From assembly GCF_018457165.1 (NCBI RefSeq), contig NZ_JAFMNX010000001.1, positions 620,001 through 684,000 of the forward strand: DNA of 64,000 nt. Direction: 5' to 3'. The notes beneath the pieces are model-generated. The model saw only the letters and a list, made by a program, of their open reading frames with translations. It was not told the DNA's origin and did not search any database. Source of the DNA: Tianweitania aestuarii (GTDB lineage: Bacteria > Pseudomonadota > Alphaproteobacteria > Rhizobiales > Rhizobiaceae). This document shows, piece by piece, positions 1 to 11,784 of this stretch. Position 1 is the first letter of the stretch. The number at the start of each line of letters is the position of its first letter. A program made the translations under genes and the position numbers.

Positions 1-23
1 TTGGTGAAATCCCGGATATGTAG

Positions 24-581
24 TTAAATCCTCCGGGAAGCAACTAGCTGGCGCGCAGGAATACCTGCAATCAGTAGGCCGGGGTCTTCAAAGCTTTTAT
101 TCACAACCGAATTTGCACCGATGGTACAATTCGAACCGATTGTGACTGGGCCATATATCTTGGCACCAGGGCCTATATAAACGTTGTCTCCAATGCGAGG
201 GCAGTGATGATCAACTTCACTAGGATCAACAAACTTTCCAGAGCCCCCTATGTGCACACCCATGTGGATCCGGCAGTTTTTTCCAATGCGTGTGGCAGGA
301 TTGATGATGAGAAGGCCATGATGGATGATAGCCACACCAGGACCGAATACATTCGGGCCAAGGCTGAAGCCGAGTTTATAAGATAGGCGCCTGAACCACA
401 ATAGAAGAGGAATGTAAATGACTATCGATTTCCTCGTATTTAAGCAGTATTCCAAAAGGCGCATAACAAGTGTAAATCGTAAAACAGGATTGGTTATGCA
501 GTTTCTTAAGCTCAGACGTTTCCCGCTGCTTTGAAAGTCAGCGGAAATATAGCTCTTTAGGTCGTAGATGTTCTTTATCAT
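24..581 (-). CDS. Hexapeptide-repeat acyltransferase, probably surface-polysaccharide O-acetyltransferase
   Basis: This 185-residue protein has a predicted mostly helical N-terminal ~70 residues followed by a left-handed beta-helix of hexapeptide repeats (about residues 75–175). It resembles the serine-acetyltransferase/WcaF class. An IHHG motif near residue 86 is where such enzymes keep their catalytic His, and the C-terminus carries the AGIPAR turn common to acetyl-CoA-dependent hexapeptide enzymes. There is no signal peptide, so it should act in the cytosol on a nucleotide- or lipid-linked sugar. It is the last gene in the window of the minus-strand polysaccharide operon, 48 bp after a glycosyltransferase. 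That context favours modification of a glycan over cysteine synthesis, although a serine acetyltransferase-like role cannot be excluded. No strong ribosome-binding site precedes the ATG. Confidence 0.8.
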   Translation of the reverse strand: MIKNIYDLKSYISADFQSSGKRLSLRNCITNPVLRFTLVMRLLEYCLNTRKSIVIYIPLLLWFRRLSYKLGFSLGPNVFGPGVAIIHHGLLIINPATRIGKNCRIHMGVHIGGSGKFVDPSEVDHHCPRIGDNVYIGPGAKIYGPVTIGSNCTIGANSVVNKSFEDPGLLIAGIPARQLVASRRI

Positions 582-629
582 AGCAAGCCAAGGAGAAGAG
601 TGAGATTCTGATGTTCAATAATGCTCCCT

Positions 630-1698
630 CTATGATATGCTACCTAGGATGTGCCTCGAGCGCTGGACGACGTCATCGCGATAAAACGATATGTTCCTCC
701 ATGTATCTACGGCAGACTCGCTGATAAGTCGTGCTTGATTTGGGTTGCCCAGCAGGTCACGTATAGAAGCAACGGTAGCGGCATCATCGTGAATAATGAG
801 CGAATTGATACGATCGGTGCAATAATTTGCGATCTCTCCCACCGCTGTGACGACGGGAATGAGACCAAGTTGCATTGCCTCCACCACGGACATCGCCATG
901 CCCTCGTGCGTACTGGTTTGAAGGTAGAAGTGAGAAGAGGCTGCAATTTGAGTGATTTCTTCGTGGTCCAGTGGACCATGCATGGTGACATGGTCTTGGA
1001 GACCGAGGGAGTTGATGCATTCCTTGATAAGCGTTCCTTCTCCGCCATCCGGCCCTATTATAGCAAAGTGGGCCTGATCATCTATCAAGCGTATCTGCTC
1101 AAAGAGCTGAATGGCTCTTCTTACATTTTTTTGAGTTCGCAGCCTTCCCCAGAAAATGAACCGCGGCTGAATGGGGGGGGCGAATTTGGGCGCTTCTTTT
1201 CTCTAATAGGAACGATATCACCCTACTCTTTGCCCGCAACTGGCCCAGACAACGTGCGGATTGTGTCGCTTTGCTGTCAGTCCAAATTTCATCAGCTAGT
1301 ACCATGCCAATGTGGTTTAGCACACGATCTACCCGGTGAGCTGTGTGTGCGTTATGAAGAAAGATCACCGTTCTAAGAGATGGCTTCAACAACTTGCAAA
1401 TGATCATGACGAGCACACTTCGCCAAAGCGATGCGATCAGCAGGTCAGGTTTCTCCCGTAGTACGAATCGTATCGCCGCAATGTATACGTTAGGGTATAT
1501 CAACGATGCTGCGGGTCCGTAAAAATCATCAGGATTAGAGCTGCGGCGTTGGCCCGAGAACAGAAAATATTTTTGGACTAAAAGGTCACCGTGCGCACCC
1601 GACACTAACGAGTGCGCAGCGATCTCAGCCCCTCCGATATCGTCAGATGGAAGGAGATGTAGTAGTCTATTTGCCGATCTGGAGACGCTCACATTCAC
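630..1698 (-). pseudogene. Glycosyltransferase (GT4-like), frameshifted at a C8 tract
   Basis: Two adjacent minus-strand frames encode the halves of one GT-B glycosyltransferase. The first (about 1698 to 1180) gives the N-terminal acceptor domain with the motif DDIGGAE. The second (about 1180 to 630) gives the donor-binding domain with IIGPDGGEG and the ETSTHEGMAMS-like region typical of the GT4 nucleotide site. Reading 7 instead of 8 C residues at 1173–1180 joins them, giving ...RFIFWGRLRTQKNVRRAIQ..., a standard GT4 linker. As sequenced, the upstream frame ends in unrelated residues and stops at 1099. The likely start is GTG 1692 or GTG 1698, behind AAAAGGAC. It sits between another glycosyltransferase and an acyltransferase. 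It may be a real pseudogene, a phase-variable gene or a sequencing error. Confidence 0.85.
1173..1180. repeat. Homopolymer G8 (C8 on the coding strand)
   Basis: Eight G on the plus strand lie inside the glycosyltransferase coding region, exactly where the reading frame breaks. Removing one C restores a full-length product. Such tracts can slip during replication, and they are also prone to sequencing errors. Confidence 0.9.
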
Positions 1699-1704
1699 GT
1701 CCTT

Positions 1705-2877
1705 TTAGAAAAGGTCGCTGGTTGGCGTACCGAATGTCCGCGCGCCAAAGAACGCATCTGAAGCCCTTGAGATATGGCTCTCCCACCCGAAACCCTGTGC
1801 TCGCCGCATTGCGTTCTCAGACATTGCAGGAAGATCGCTCCTTTTTTGCCAGAGATCATCCAGACACGCCGTTAGAGATTGAACGTCGCGTTCCCGTGCG
1901 AACATCGCAAAACCTTCGTCGGTAACGTTGCGGTAAATCGGGTTGTCCCAGACGATCTGTGGCTTTCCCGCAGCCATCTGTTCCAGCAGGGCGTTGGAAA
2001 CGCCACCACCCATAAAGTCACCGGTTCCATAGGTTAGGTTTACGCAGACATCAACGGTTTTAAGGAAGCTCGGCAAAGAAGCGTTAGGAAGTGGTGGCAG
2101 GTACTCAATTGCGCAGCTTGGTTCCAGAAAACCGAGCTGCTTTTTGACGTTTTCCGTACAGGGTCCCAAGACGGTGAAACGGAACTTCTGAGATGCCGAA
2201 TCTGGGTTCTGAAGCATATTTGCGGCCGCAACAAACTCGCGTATCCCTTTTATGTCTGTAACGCGCCCTATGAACGACACGTGAAGTGGTCCGCCGCTGT
2301 AAACCTTTTTCGCTTCGCCCCAACGTCGAACATCAACAGCATTCGCGATGACAAGTACATCTTCACGGTAGTTTCGGTAGAATGCGGCAGTATCATCGCC
2401 ATTCGCAATGACTATATCGAACCGCCTTACCAGATGCTTTTCGATAAAGGCTGCGGGCGCACGAAGTATGCGAGGAATGCGGTTCGCCTTCTCCCTGAGA
2501 TAAACGGTTCGAACCCAGAGCACCGATCTCGACCTGCGGCGGAAAATTAGGTTAGCCAGCACTACCGGAAGAGCCTCAGAAAGGCCGCCGATCGCTACGA
2601 CGACATCAAAGTCTCGGCTACGCTTAGCTCCATAGATATACCCGGCTGAGAAAAGAAAAGGCCATGGAATATAGCGAGGCCACGGCCAAACAGATTCTAC
2701 AGACAGTGCTGGGCCTGTTTTCAGCACCAGATCATCTTTGAGAGGTGCAATAGAAGCGACTTCAATGGTGGCATTCTGAGAATTCAGGAAATGAGGCACG
2801 AACTGGCTTATCCAAGTCTCGCGTCCGCCACCCGACGATGAGAGAGTAGAAAGCATTACGAGTTGAACTTTCTTCAC
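1705..2877 (-). CDS. Glycosyltransferase family 1/4 protein
   Basis: The product is 390 residues, usual for a GT-B fold glycosyltransferase. The N-terminal domain opens with a GGGRETW loop near residue 16, matching the glycine-rich acceptor-domain loop of GT4 enzymes. The C-terminal domain starts at SFIGRVTDIKG (about residue 200) and contains the late GGGVSNALLEQMAAGKP stretch (about residue 290), where the nucleotide-sugar donor is held by a conserved Glu. It has no signal peptide and should act at the cytoplasmic face of the inner membrane. The start is GTG, one base after the flippase stop, so translation is probably coupled. The next gene follows after 6 bp. The acceptor and donor sugars cannot be told from sequence. 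The gene lies in the A+T-richer part of the locus. Confidence 0.85.
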   Translation of the reverse strand: MKKVQLVMLSTLSSSGGGRETWISQFVPHFLNSQNATIEVASIAPLKDDLVLKTGPALSVESVWPWPRYIPWPFLFSAGYIYGAKRSRDFDVVVAIGGLSEALPVVLANLIFRRRSRSVLWVRTVYLREKANRIPRILRAPAAFIEKHLVRRFDIVIANGDDTAAFYRNYREDVLVIANAVDVRRWGEAKKVYSGGPLHVSFIGRVTDIKGIREFVAAANMLQNPDSASQKFRFTVLGPCTENVKKQLGFLEPSCAIEYLPPLPNASLPSFLKTVDVCVNLTYGTGDFMGGGVSNALLEQMAAGKPQIVWDNPIYRNVTDEGFAMFARERDVQSLTACLDDLWQKRSDLPAMSENAMRRAQGFGWESHISRASDAFFGARTFGTPTSDLF

Positions 2878-2878
2878 T

Positions 2879-4234
2879 CTAAAATCCGTGATGTAATGAG
2901 TATATCAACAGGCTATAAGCCGACAAGCCGAACAACAATCCAAAGATTGCTCTGCCAATGTTTGCGCGCAGACTTATCCCCGCGGAATATATTACGACTA
3001 TCAGGTACATCGCGTAGAATAGGGTTGATCCAGCGATATACCCTGCAACGAGGTATCCATTCGACAATCGAAGTGCGACCAATAGGGGAAGCACGCGCAA
3101 TAGCAGACCCGCAACGTGCAGCGCCATAGCCCAATGTTGCCGTCTGGTGACGTGCAGGGCCAGAGAGATCGGCGTCGCAAGAAACTGCAACACCATCCAA
3201 GGCACCATCCAAGAAATGATTTCACCTGATCGTTGCCATTCAGGTCCGAAGACCAAGGGAAAGACAAAGGGCGCGACAATGCCGGCGACGATCAGGGGGG
3301 CGACGCCGATCTGCGCCAGGCGGCCGAGCATGGAAAGGGTGAACTCCGCAAGCCGTCCTTCTTTCAGGGCTTCCGGCGCGCGCGAGACGTAGACTTGGGC
3401 GATCGACGATCCCAGAAGCGCCATCGGCGCCGTCATGACCTGCTGGGCCAGGAGGAGATACCCCGCTTCGTTGCCAGCCAGCCCGGCGATCATGAGGATC
3501 GGGATCTGGAGACCGGCGATGTTCGCAAGGGCCTCGGGCACGGAATAAAGGGGAAAGCGCCGGTATTTGCCGAAGACGGACAGAAGGCCCGAACGGCTCA
3601 CGCCAACCAACACGGCGCGGTCGCGGCGCGATGTTTCGACCAGCAGGCGGGTGTTGCCGGCACCATTGTTGAGCATGTTGCCGAGCAGCAGCCCCAAGGG
3701 AGCAAATCCTGCCCAGCCCAGCGCCAACATCGCTCCCACGCCCGTAGCCGCCTGAGTGATGCGGGTGACGGCTATCGTGCCAAAGCGCCGCAGTCGCGTC
3801 GCCCAGAACTGAAGGGCCGAATAGCTCGCAGCAAGGAAGATCCCGACCGGAACCAGCCACAGCCAGTGCGCCAGGGCCGGTTTCGACAGAGCCTGCGCTG
3901 CGAGGTCCGGAATGGTCACGGCGACGATCATCAGCACCGCAGCAATCGTTGCGGCAATCGTGAGCGCAAGCACCAGGAGATGGGCGGCATCCGCTTCGTT
4001 TTCGGCGACTGGAATGGCAACGTCAAAGCGCAGACAAGCGATCACTCCGCCCATGCTGACGAGGCTGAGATAAACGGCCAAAAGCGCGAAATCATCCGGG
4101 GAATAAAGCCGGGTGACAATCGGCATGGCTAAAAGGGCGATCAGTCGGCCGCCTGCGGTTCCCGACACAAGGCGCAGGACATCACCGAGGATGCCGTTGC
4201 CGTTCAGCGCGGCCAGGCGCGTCCTGACTGTCAT
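2879..4234 (-). CDS. Polysaccharide flippase, Wzx/MATE-like (oligosaccharide flippase family)
   Basis: This is a polytopic membrane protein of about 451 residues with 12 or so hydrophobic segments, starting with the amphipathic GTAGGRLIALLAMPIVTRLYSP stretch typical of Wzx-type flippases. It would move undecaprenyl-linked repeat units across the inner membrane. The open frame extends upstream to 4342, but those first 36 residues are Arg-rich, overlap the preceding acetyltransferase gene and are not membrane-like. ATG 4234 is therefore preferred. Base composition changes inside this gene: the part beyond about 3240 is GC-rich like the core genes, while the 3' third (2880–3240) is A+T-richer. 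No O-unit polymerase (Wzy) is visible in the window. Confidence 0.85.
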   Translation of the reverse strand: MTVRTRLAALNGNGILGDVLRLVSGTAGGRLIALLAMPIVTRLYSPDDFALLAVYLSLVSMGGVIACLRFDVAIPVAENEADAAHLLVLALTIAATIAAVLMIVAVTIPDLAAQALSKPALAHWLWLVPVGIFLAASYSALQFWATRLRRFGTIAVTRITQAATGVGAMLALGWAGFAPLGLLLGNMLNNGAGNTRLLVETSRRDRAVLVGVSRSGLLSVFGKYRRFPLYSVPEALANIAGLQIPILMIAGLAGNEAGYLLLAQQVMTAPMALLGSSIAQVYVSRAPEALKEGRLAEFTLSMLGRLAQIGVAPLIVAGIVAPFVFPLVFGPEWQRSGEIISWMVPWMVLQFLATPISLALHVTRRQHWAMALHVAGLLLRVLPLLVALRLSNGYLVAGYIAGSTLFYAMYLIVVIYSAGISLRANIGRAIFGLLFGLSAYSLLIYSLHHGF

Positions 4235-4259
4235 CCAACCAAGCTGCCGATGACGCCGA

Positions 4260-7094
<2,835 letters not shown>

Positions 7095-7098
<4 letters not shown>

Positions 7099-8108
7099 TT
7101 CTGATAATAGTCCCTGAACCAGGCCACGAAGCGCGCGATGCCTTCGCGGAAATCGGTTTGTGGGCGGTAGCCTGTCAGGCGTTGCAGAAGATCAGCATCG
7201 GCCCAGGTTGCCGGCACGTCGCCCATCTGCATGTCCATGGTGTTGCGCACCGCCTTCTTGCCGAGGCAGTCTTCGATCGCGTCGATGAAATCGAGCAGCT
7301 TGACCTTGTCGGAGTTGCCGATGTTGACGATGCGAAAGGGCGCGACGGGCGACAGGCTGTCGCCTTGTACGATCGCGTTTTTCGAGGCGGGCCGCACCGG
7401 TGGAGCATCGATCAGGAGGCGGATGGCGCGCACGAGATCGTCGACATAGGTGAAGTCGCGATACATGTCGCCGTGATTGTAGATGTCGATCGGGCGATCA
7501 TCCAGAATCGCATCCACGAACTTGTAAAGCGCGAGATCCGGTCGCCCCCAGGTTCCGTAAACCGTAAAGAAGCGGAACATCGTGGTCGGCAGGGTCCAGA
7601 GGTGAGCATAGGCATGGGCCATGCTCTCATTCGCCTTTTTGGTTGCCGCATAGATGGTGAGCTGGGTGTCGGCTTTTTCCGTTTCGGTGAACGGCATTTC
7701 GTCATTGGCGCCATACACCGACGAGGTCGAGGCCATCAGCAGATGTCTCACCTCAAGCCGTCTGGCGGCCTCCATAACGTTGAAGGTGCCGATCACGTTG
7801 GCATCCAGATATGCGCGCGGGTTCTCCAGGCTGTAACGAACACCCGCCTGCGCCGCGAGATGCACGATCACATCCGGTGCGAAGTCATTCGCAACCTGGT
7901 CAAACCGCGCCTGATCTTCGAGCATGCCTTCAGTTGCGGAGAAGTTGCCGTTTTGAAGCAGCATGGCATGCCGACGCTGTTTAAGGCGGACATCATAATA
8001 GTCCGTCATTCCGTCATAGCCGTGGACGCGAAAACCCTCGGCGAGCAACAGCTTGGCCAGATGATAGCCAATGAAGCCAGCTGTACCCGTAACGAGGATG
8101 CGTTTCAT
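7095..8108 (-). CDS. NAD-dependent nucleotide-sugar epimerase (UDP-glucuronate 4-epimerase type)
   Basis: This is a 337-residue extended short-chain dehydrogenase. The GTAGFIG nucleotide loop is at residues 8–14, and the catalytic Tyr153–Lys157 pair sits in YAATK, preceded by the STSSVYG serine. The length and the [18 protein letters not shown] stretch resemble bacterial UDP-glucuronate 4-epimerases (LspL/Cap1J). Here it is the first gene of an operon making an N-acetylated uronic acid, so it could act on UDP-GlcNAcA instead and produce a galacto-configured sugar. CCGGAG lies upstream of the ATG. Transcription probably starts in the 303-bp divergent gap before it. Confidence 0.87.
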
Positions 8109-8411
8109 GCAGTCATGCTCCGGAGCAAGCCGTGGTGTGGCTTAGCGCCAACTCACCATAGGTCGCACGGTTATCGTTGATGCAGGTCAATCCCGACCCT
8201 GCAGGTACGCATCCCAGCCGGAAGCGAAAGTTGCCGTCGCTGTACATATGACGATCCCGTAACAAGCCGAAACAAGTCCGAGCAGGTTCCGAAGCGCCTC
8301 TGTACCGCGTGTGCAGTTACAACGCTTTGTGTGACATGATCAATATCAGGGTTGCGTGAAATACATGGTGGTGTAGGTTCTGCCGCAGAAACAGCACCCG
8401 AAAATTTGTTC
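8109..8411. promoter_or_regulatory. Divergent intergenic region between polysaccharide operons
   Basis: This 303-bp gap separates the minus-strand operon from the plus-strand sugar transferase, so it must hold promoters for both. A near-palindrome TGCAGGTC/GACCCTGCA spans 8181–8203, about 73 bp upstream of the epimerase ATG. It could be a regulator site or a leader hairpin. No promoter elements were convincing enough to place. Confidence 0.4.
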
Positions 8412-9701
8412 ATGCCGTCACTCGACCAGTCAATTCCCAGGCTCGGCGCGCAACGCCGCCTGTTCGGCATGACGCGTTTTCAGCTCCTGGGGGGGCTGAG
8501 TTTTGCGATCCTGCTCCCGGCACTGTTGCGCATGACCAATGGCGGCGTTTCCGTTCTTTCGGAATCCAACATGCAGACCACGCTGGTAGCCGCATTTTGC
8601 GCGCACGTGCTTGGCTATATAACCTATCGAAAGCTTGGCACCGTGCCAGGGATCGCAGGCGCCGGATCGATCTTCCCGACTTTTGCGCTGGCGTATGGAT
8701 CGATCTTCCTGATCATCTTTTTCTGGCGACTTGATTACAGCCGCTTTCAAGCAGCTGGCAGCTTCGTCATGTCGACGCTCTGGTATTTCGGCATGAGCAT
8801 TGTGAACCGCCGGATCGCTCCACGGGAACTCGCCATCGTTCCCGGTGGGGCGGTCGATGTGCTTATCAGTATCACCGACATCGTATGGCGCCGCGTCTCT
8901 GTGCCGACGGTGCTACCAACAGGCGTGAGCGGCATCGTGGTAGACCTCCGCGCCGATCTTTCGGATGAGTGGGAGCGTTTCATTGCCGACGCGGCTTTAG
9001 CCGGAATCCCGGTTTATCACCTGAAACAGGTTCTGGAGTCGCTGACCGGCCGCACAGATATCGAGCACCTCTCCGAGAATACGTTGGGATCGCTCAATCC
9101 CAACATGCTCTACCTCAAGATCAAGCAGGCGATGGACTGGGGCTGTGCCCTGATTGCTCTGATTTTACTGTCACCTCTTTTCCTGGTGATCGGCTTGGCC
9201 ATACGGCTGGACTCGCCTGGTCCTGCGTTTTTCCGCCAGCAGCGAATGGGCTATCGAGGAAAGCCGTTCAACATGCTCAAGTTTCGCACGATGCGTGCTG
9301 AGCAGCCTTCCAGTCGCAACAGGGAAACCGCAATTACGCGGGATAATGATGTTCGTATTACGCGGCTCGGACGGTTCCTGCGTCGCTCCCGGCTTGATGA
9401 GCTGCCTCAGGCGGTCAACATCTTGCGCGGTGAAATGAGCTGGATCGGGCCGAGGCCAGAAGCGATGGCTTTGTCCGAGCTCTATGAAGAACGGCTGCCA
9501 TTCTACCGCTATCGCCATATTGTCCGACCCGGGATTACTGGCTGGGCGCAAGTGAACCAGGGGCATGTGTCGAGCGTAGATGAGGTCCTAAGCAAACTTC
9601 ACTACGACTTCTATTACATCAAGAACTTTTCGCCTTGGCTTGATCTGGTCATTGTTTTGAGAACGATCAAGACGATGCTGACTGGTTTTGGTGCAAAATA
9701 G
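8412..9701 (+). CDS. Polyprenyl-phosphate sugar-1-phosphate transferase (initiating, WbaP/ExoY-like)
   Basis: The product has 429 residues. The N-terminal third has several transmembrane segments. A CoA-binding-like linker follows, and then one more membrane segment (ALIALILLSPLFLVIGLAI) just before the bacterial sugar transferase domain. That domain carries the family hallmarks DSPGPAFFRQQR, MLKFRTM, LRRSRLDELPQ and WIGPRPE. Such enzymes start repeat-unit synthesis by moving a hexose-1-phosphate to undecaprenyl phosphate. ATG 8412 is chosen. The frame also allows TTG 8352, but those 20 residues are not membrane-like and have no ribosome-binding site. It is divergent from the operon that supplies nucleotide sugars, and its product would be extended by the glycosyltransferases on both sides. 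Confidence 0.88.
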   Translation: MPSLDQSIPRLGAQRRLFGMTRFQLLGGLSFAILLPALLRMTNGGVSVLSESNMQTTLVAAFCAHVLGYITYRKLGTVPGIAGAGSIFPTFALAYGSIFLIIFFWRLDYSRFQAAGSFVMSTLWYFGMSIVNRRIAPRELAIVPGGAVDVLISITDIVWRRVSVPTVLPTGVSGIVVDLRADLSDEWERFIADAALAGIPVYHLKQVLESLTGRTDIEHLSENTLGSLNPNMLYLKIKQAMDWGCALIALILLSPLFLVIGLAIRLDSPGPAFFRQQRMGYRGKPFNMLKFRTMRAEQPSSRNRETAITRDNDVRITRLGRFLRRSRLDELPQAVNILRGEMSWIGPRPEAMALSELYEERLPFYRYRHIVRPGITGWAQVNQGHVSSVDEVLSKLHYDFYYIKNFSPWLDLVIVLRTIKTMLTGFGAK

Positions 9702-9814
9702 GCGGCTTCTGATTTGTTGATCTGTCTTGCAAACGAGAGCCGCGAGGCCGTCTGCCATATGCGTTATCTGCCGATCAGCGATTACGCATCGTTGCAACAT
9801 CCTCTCGCTTTGGC

Positions 9815-10939
9815 ATGCCGATGAAAGTCGTCATGACCGTTAACGCAGCCTGGAACATCGTCAACTTCCGGCGGTCTGTGTTGAATGGCCTTATTGCAGC
9901 CGGCCACGAGGTGACCGTCCTTGCTCCGCCCGACGACAGTGTAACGGAACTCGCAAGGCTCGGGGCCGCATTCGTGCCGCTGACGATGAACGTGAAAGGC
10001 CTCAATCCGCTCGACGATCTGAAACTGCTTGGAACCTTCAAGCGGCATCTTCGCGATGAGCGTCCGGACATTGTTCTGAGCTATACGATCAAGAATAATG
10101 TTTTCGGTGCGCTGGCAGCAAAGGCTTACGGCATTCCGTTCATCCCGAATGTCAGCGGGCTCGGTACTGCGTTCTTGTCGAACGGCGCGCTCCGGTTGCT
10201 TGCTGAGACCCTTTACCGGCGTGCCTTCAGCAAGCTTCCCATCATCTTTTTCCAGAATGGTGATGATCGTACCTTGTTCGTGCAAAGGCGGCTGGTCCAC
10301 CCAGAACAGGGACGGCTTCTGCCGGGATCAGGCATCGATCTCGGCCAATTCGCAGCAAGCGATCTGCCAGCGCAGAGCAAACCCACGACCTTTCTGATGA
10401 TCGCACGCTTGTTGCGTGACAAGGGTGTGGTGGAATTCGTTGAAGCGGCAAGACTGATCAAGTCTCACCTGCCGGAGACCCGGTTTCAGCTTCTCGGCGC
10501 TGCCGGCTCGCAGAACCGCTCTGCAATTGATCTCTCAACGGTTCAGGGTTGGGAGCGCGAAGGCGTTGTCGAGTATCTTGGCACCACAACCGATGTGCGT
10601 CCCTTCATTGAGGCGGCCCATTGTGTCGTTCTACCGTCTTACCGCGAAGGCGCCCCCCGCACTTTGATCGAAGCCGCAGCCATGGCTCGCCCCCTGATTG
10701 CGACCGATGTTCCTGGTTGCCGGTCTATTGTTGATGAAGATGTGACCGGCTTTCTATGTGCCCCTCGGAGCGCCAATAGTCTCGCCGCAGCCATGAAGCG
10801 CTTTCTCGATCTGCCTCAGCAAGCACGAACGGCGATGGGATTGGCCGGGCGCCTGAAGATGGAAAGAGAGTTTGACCAGACCATCGTTCTGGCTGCGTAC
10901 AACAAAGCCATCGGCGAGCTGACAACCCGGCGCCAGTGA
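9815..10939 (+). CDS. Glycosyltransferase family 4 protein
   Basis: The 374-residue GT-B enzyme begins MKVVMTVNAAWNIVNFR, matching the PglA/WbpU-like group of N-acetylhexosamine transferases. The donor domain shows MIARLLRDKGVVEFVEAA (about residue 190) and the SYREGAPRTLIEAAAMARP motif, with its conserved Glu (about residue 270). It is expected in the cytosol at the inner membrane. It lies 113 bp after the initiating sugar transferase, on the same strand, so it may add the second sugar. Two ATGs, at 9815 and 9821, are possible starts. A terminator-like hairpin follows at 10985. Confidence 0.85.
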   Translation: MPMKVVMTVNAAWNIVNFRRSVLNGLIAAGHEVTVLAPPDDSVTELARLGAAFVPLTMNVKGLNPLDDLKLLGTFKRHLRDERPDIVLSYTIKNNVFGALAAKAYGIPFIPNVSGLGTAFLSNGALRLLAETLYRRAFSKLPIIFFQNGDDRTLFVQRRLVHPEQGRLLPGSGIDLGQFAASDLPAQSKPTTFLMIARLLRDKGVVEFVEAARLIKSHLPETRFQLLGAAGSQNRSAIDLSTVQGWEREGVVEYLGTTTDVRPFIEAAHCVVLPSYREGAPRTLIEAAAMARPLIATDVPGCRSIVDEDVTGFLCAPRSANSLAAAMKRFLDLPQQARTAMGLAGRLKMEREFDQTIVLAAYNKAIGELTTRRQ

Positions 10940-10984
10940 GCGGCGGCATAAGCAAGGTGCGGCGCCGAAAAGCGTTGTGCTTGA

Positions 10985-11009
10985 AGAACCGAGATCAGCG
11001 GTTCTTTTC
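10985..11009 (+). terminator. Rho-independent terminator after the glycosyltransferase
   Basis: A 7-bp stem, AGAACCG/CGGTTCT, with a 7-nt loop is followed by TTTC. It lies 46 bp after the glycosyltransferase stop and overlaps the 3' end of the convergent small gene. Confidence 0.6.
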
Positions 11010-11333
11010 AGCGGTGGATAATCGGTTCGATCGACGCCAATGATTGACTGCGATCGCTGTCAAGGTCGGCCAGAACATCGTATTGACCGTGTCCTTCAGG
11101 CTCTCCATCCAGTTGATGGTGCCGGTCCAAAGGATCCAGTCATAGGCATCCAGCGCTTCGTTGAAGAGCGTGGCCGCCAGGGTCAAGGCCCACGCGAGCG
11201 CAAGGCGACGCGGGCTTCGACGAAACAGCCAAAGCAGAACGAAGAAGATGAACAGTCCGACATGGACATGCATGGCGTCGTGAGACAGCGAGATCGAGTC
11301 CGCGACCCAGGACTTGATGTGATACCAGCGCAT
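10995..11333 (-). CDS. Small hypothetical membrane protein
   Basis: A 112-residue protein that I do not recognise as a named family. It has two or three predicted transmembrane segments: VHVGLFIFFVLLWLF near residue 24, LALAWALTLAATLF near residue 44, and a weaker one near residue 85 (FWPTLTAIAV). Between them are acidic and aromatic residues (ALDAYDWILWTGTINW), and the ends are basic. His residues cluster near the N-terminus (HIK, HDAMHVH). It is convergent with the glycosyltransferase, and its 3' end lies within that gene's terminator hairpin. It has no operon partner. Function is unknown. Confidence 0.6.
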   Translation of the reverse strand: MRWYHIKSWVADSISLSHDAMHVHVGLFIFFVLLWLFRRSPRRLALAWALTLAATLFNEALDAYDWILWTGTINWMESLKDTVNTMFWPTLTAIAVNHWRRSNRLSTAEKNR

Positions 11334-11391
11334 TGTCGAAGGCTTTCAGATCAGGGTGACAGTAGGGGTTGATCAGCCACCATCAGGAGAG

Positions 11392-11460
11392 ATGAGCCAA
11401 GCAACAAAGCGCAGTCGGCACAACGTCCGGAGAGGCTATCACAAGCCTATGGTTGCATAA
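11392..11460 (+). CDS. Possible 22-residue basic peptide
   Basis: An AGGAGAG sequence directly precedes an ATG that opens a 22-codon frame (MSQATKRSRHNVRRGYHKP...) rich in Arg, Lys and His and ending in TAA. The ribosome-binding site is unusually good for a region with no other gene. The frame is too short for confidence by itself. Confidence 0.2.
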   Translation: MSQATKRSRHNVRRGYHKPMVA

Positions 11461-11589
11461 CAGGAGAATGAGGCGGCAGTGGATCCTCGTGCCTGAGCAA
11501 GCCACTCCTCCCTCCCTCTCCCAAACGGGAACCCCACCACCCCGCCACGGATTGTCCCCTCACCATCAACCACGCAAGAGGCAATCACC

Positions 11590-11784
11590 ATGGCCAAGCA
11601 GAAAGACACACCCTCGGACACAAACGCGGCCGGCGCTGTGCCTGACGTGCCGGGGCAGGGGGATCTCGGCAAGATCAAGAAGGTCGATCTGTCGCTTCAT
11701 GGCGATGGCATCAGTCATTGGCAGGACGAGCCGCAGGATGCGGATGGAACGTCGGTGAAGGACAAGGATCGCGACGAGCCATAG
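11590..11784 (+). CDS. Small acidic hypothetical protein
   Basis: This 64-residue hydrophilic protein has no membrane segment and is rich in Asp, Gly and Lys, with a probably disordered C-terminus (DEPQDADGTSVKDKDRDEP). AAGAGG lies 8 bp upstream of the ATG, which supports translation. I do not recognise a family. It stands alone, 159 bp ahead of the ppx start and on the same strand. Its composition is like that of small stress or linker proteins, but that is only an impression. Confidence 0.5.
   Translation: MAKQKDTPSDTNAAGAVPDVPGQGDLGKIKKVDLSLHGDGISHWQDEPQDADGTSVKDKDRDEP

Noticed and set aside
651-1376. A 241-codon plus-strand frame in the polysaccharide locus
   Set aside because: It is antisense to the frameshifted glycosyltransferase, which keeps recognisable motifs across the break.
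11525-11556. GGAAC followed by GGATT considered as a general-stress (EcfG-type) promoter
   Set aside because: The -10 part does not match the expected CGTT at the correct spacing.
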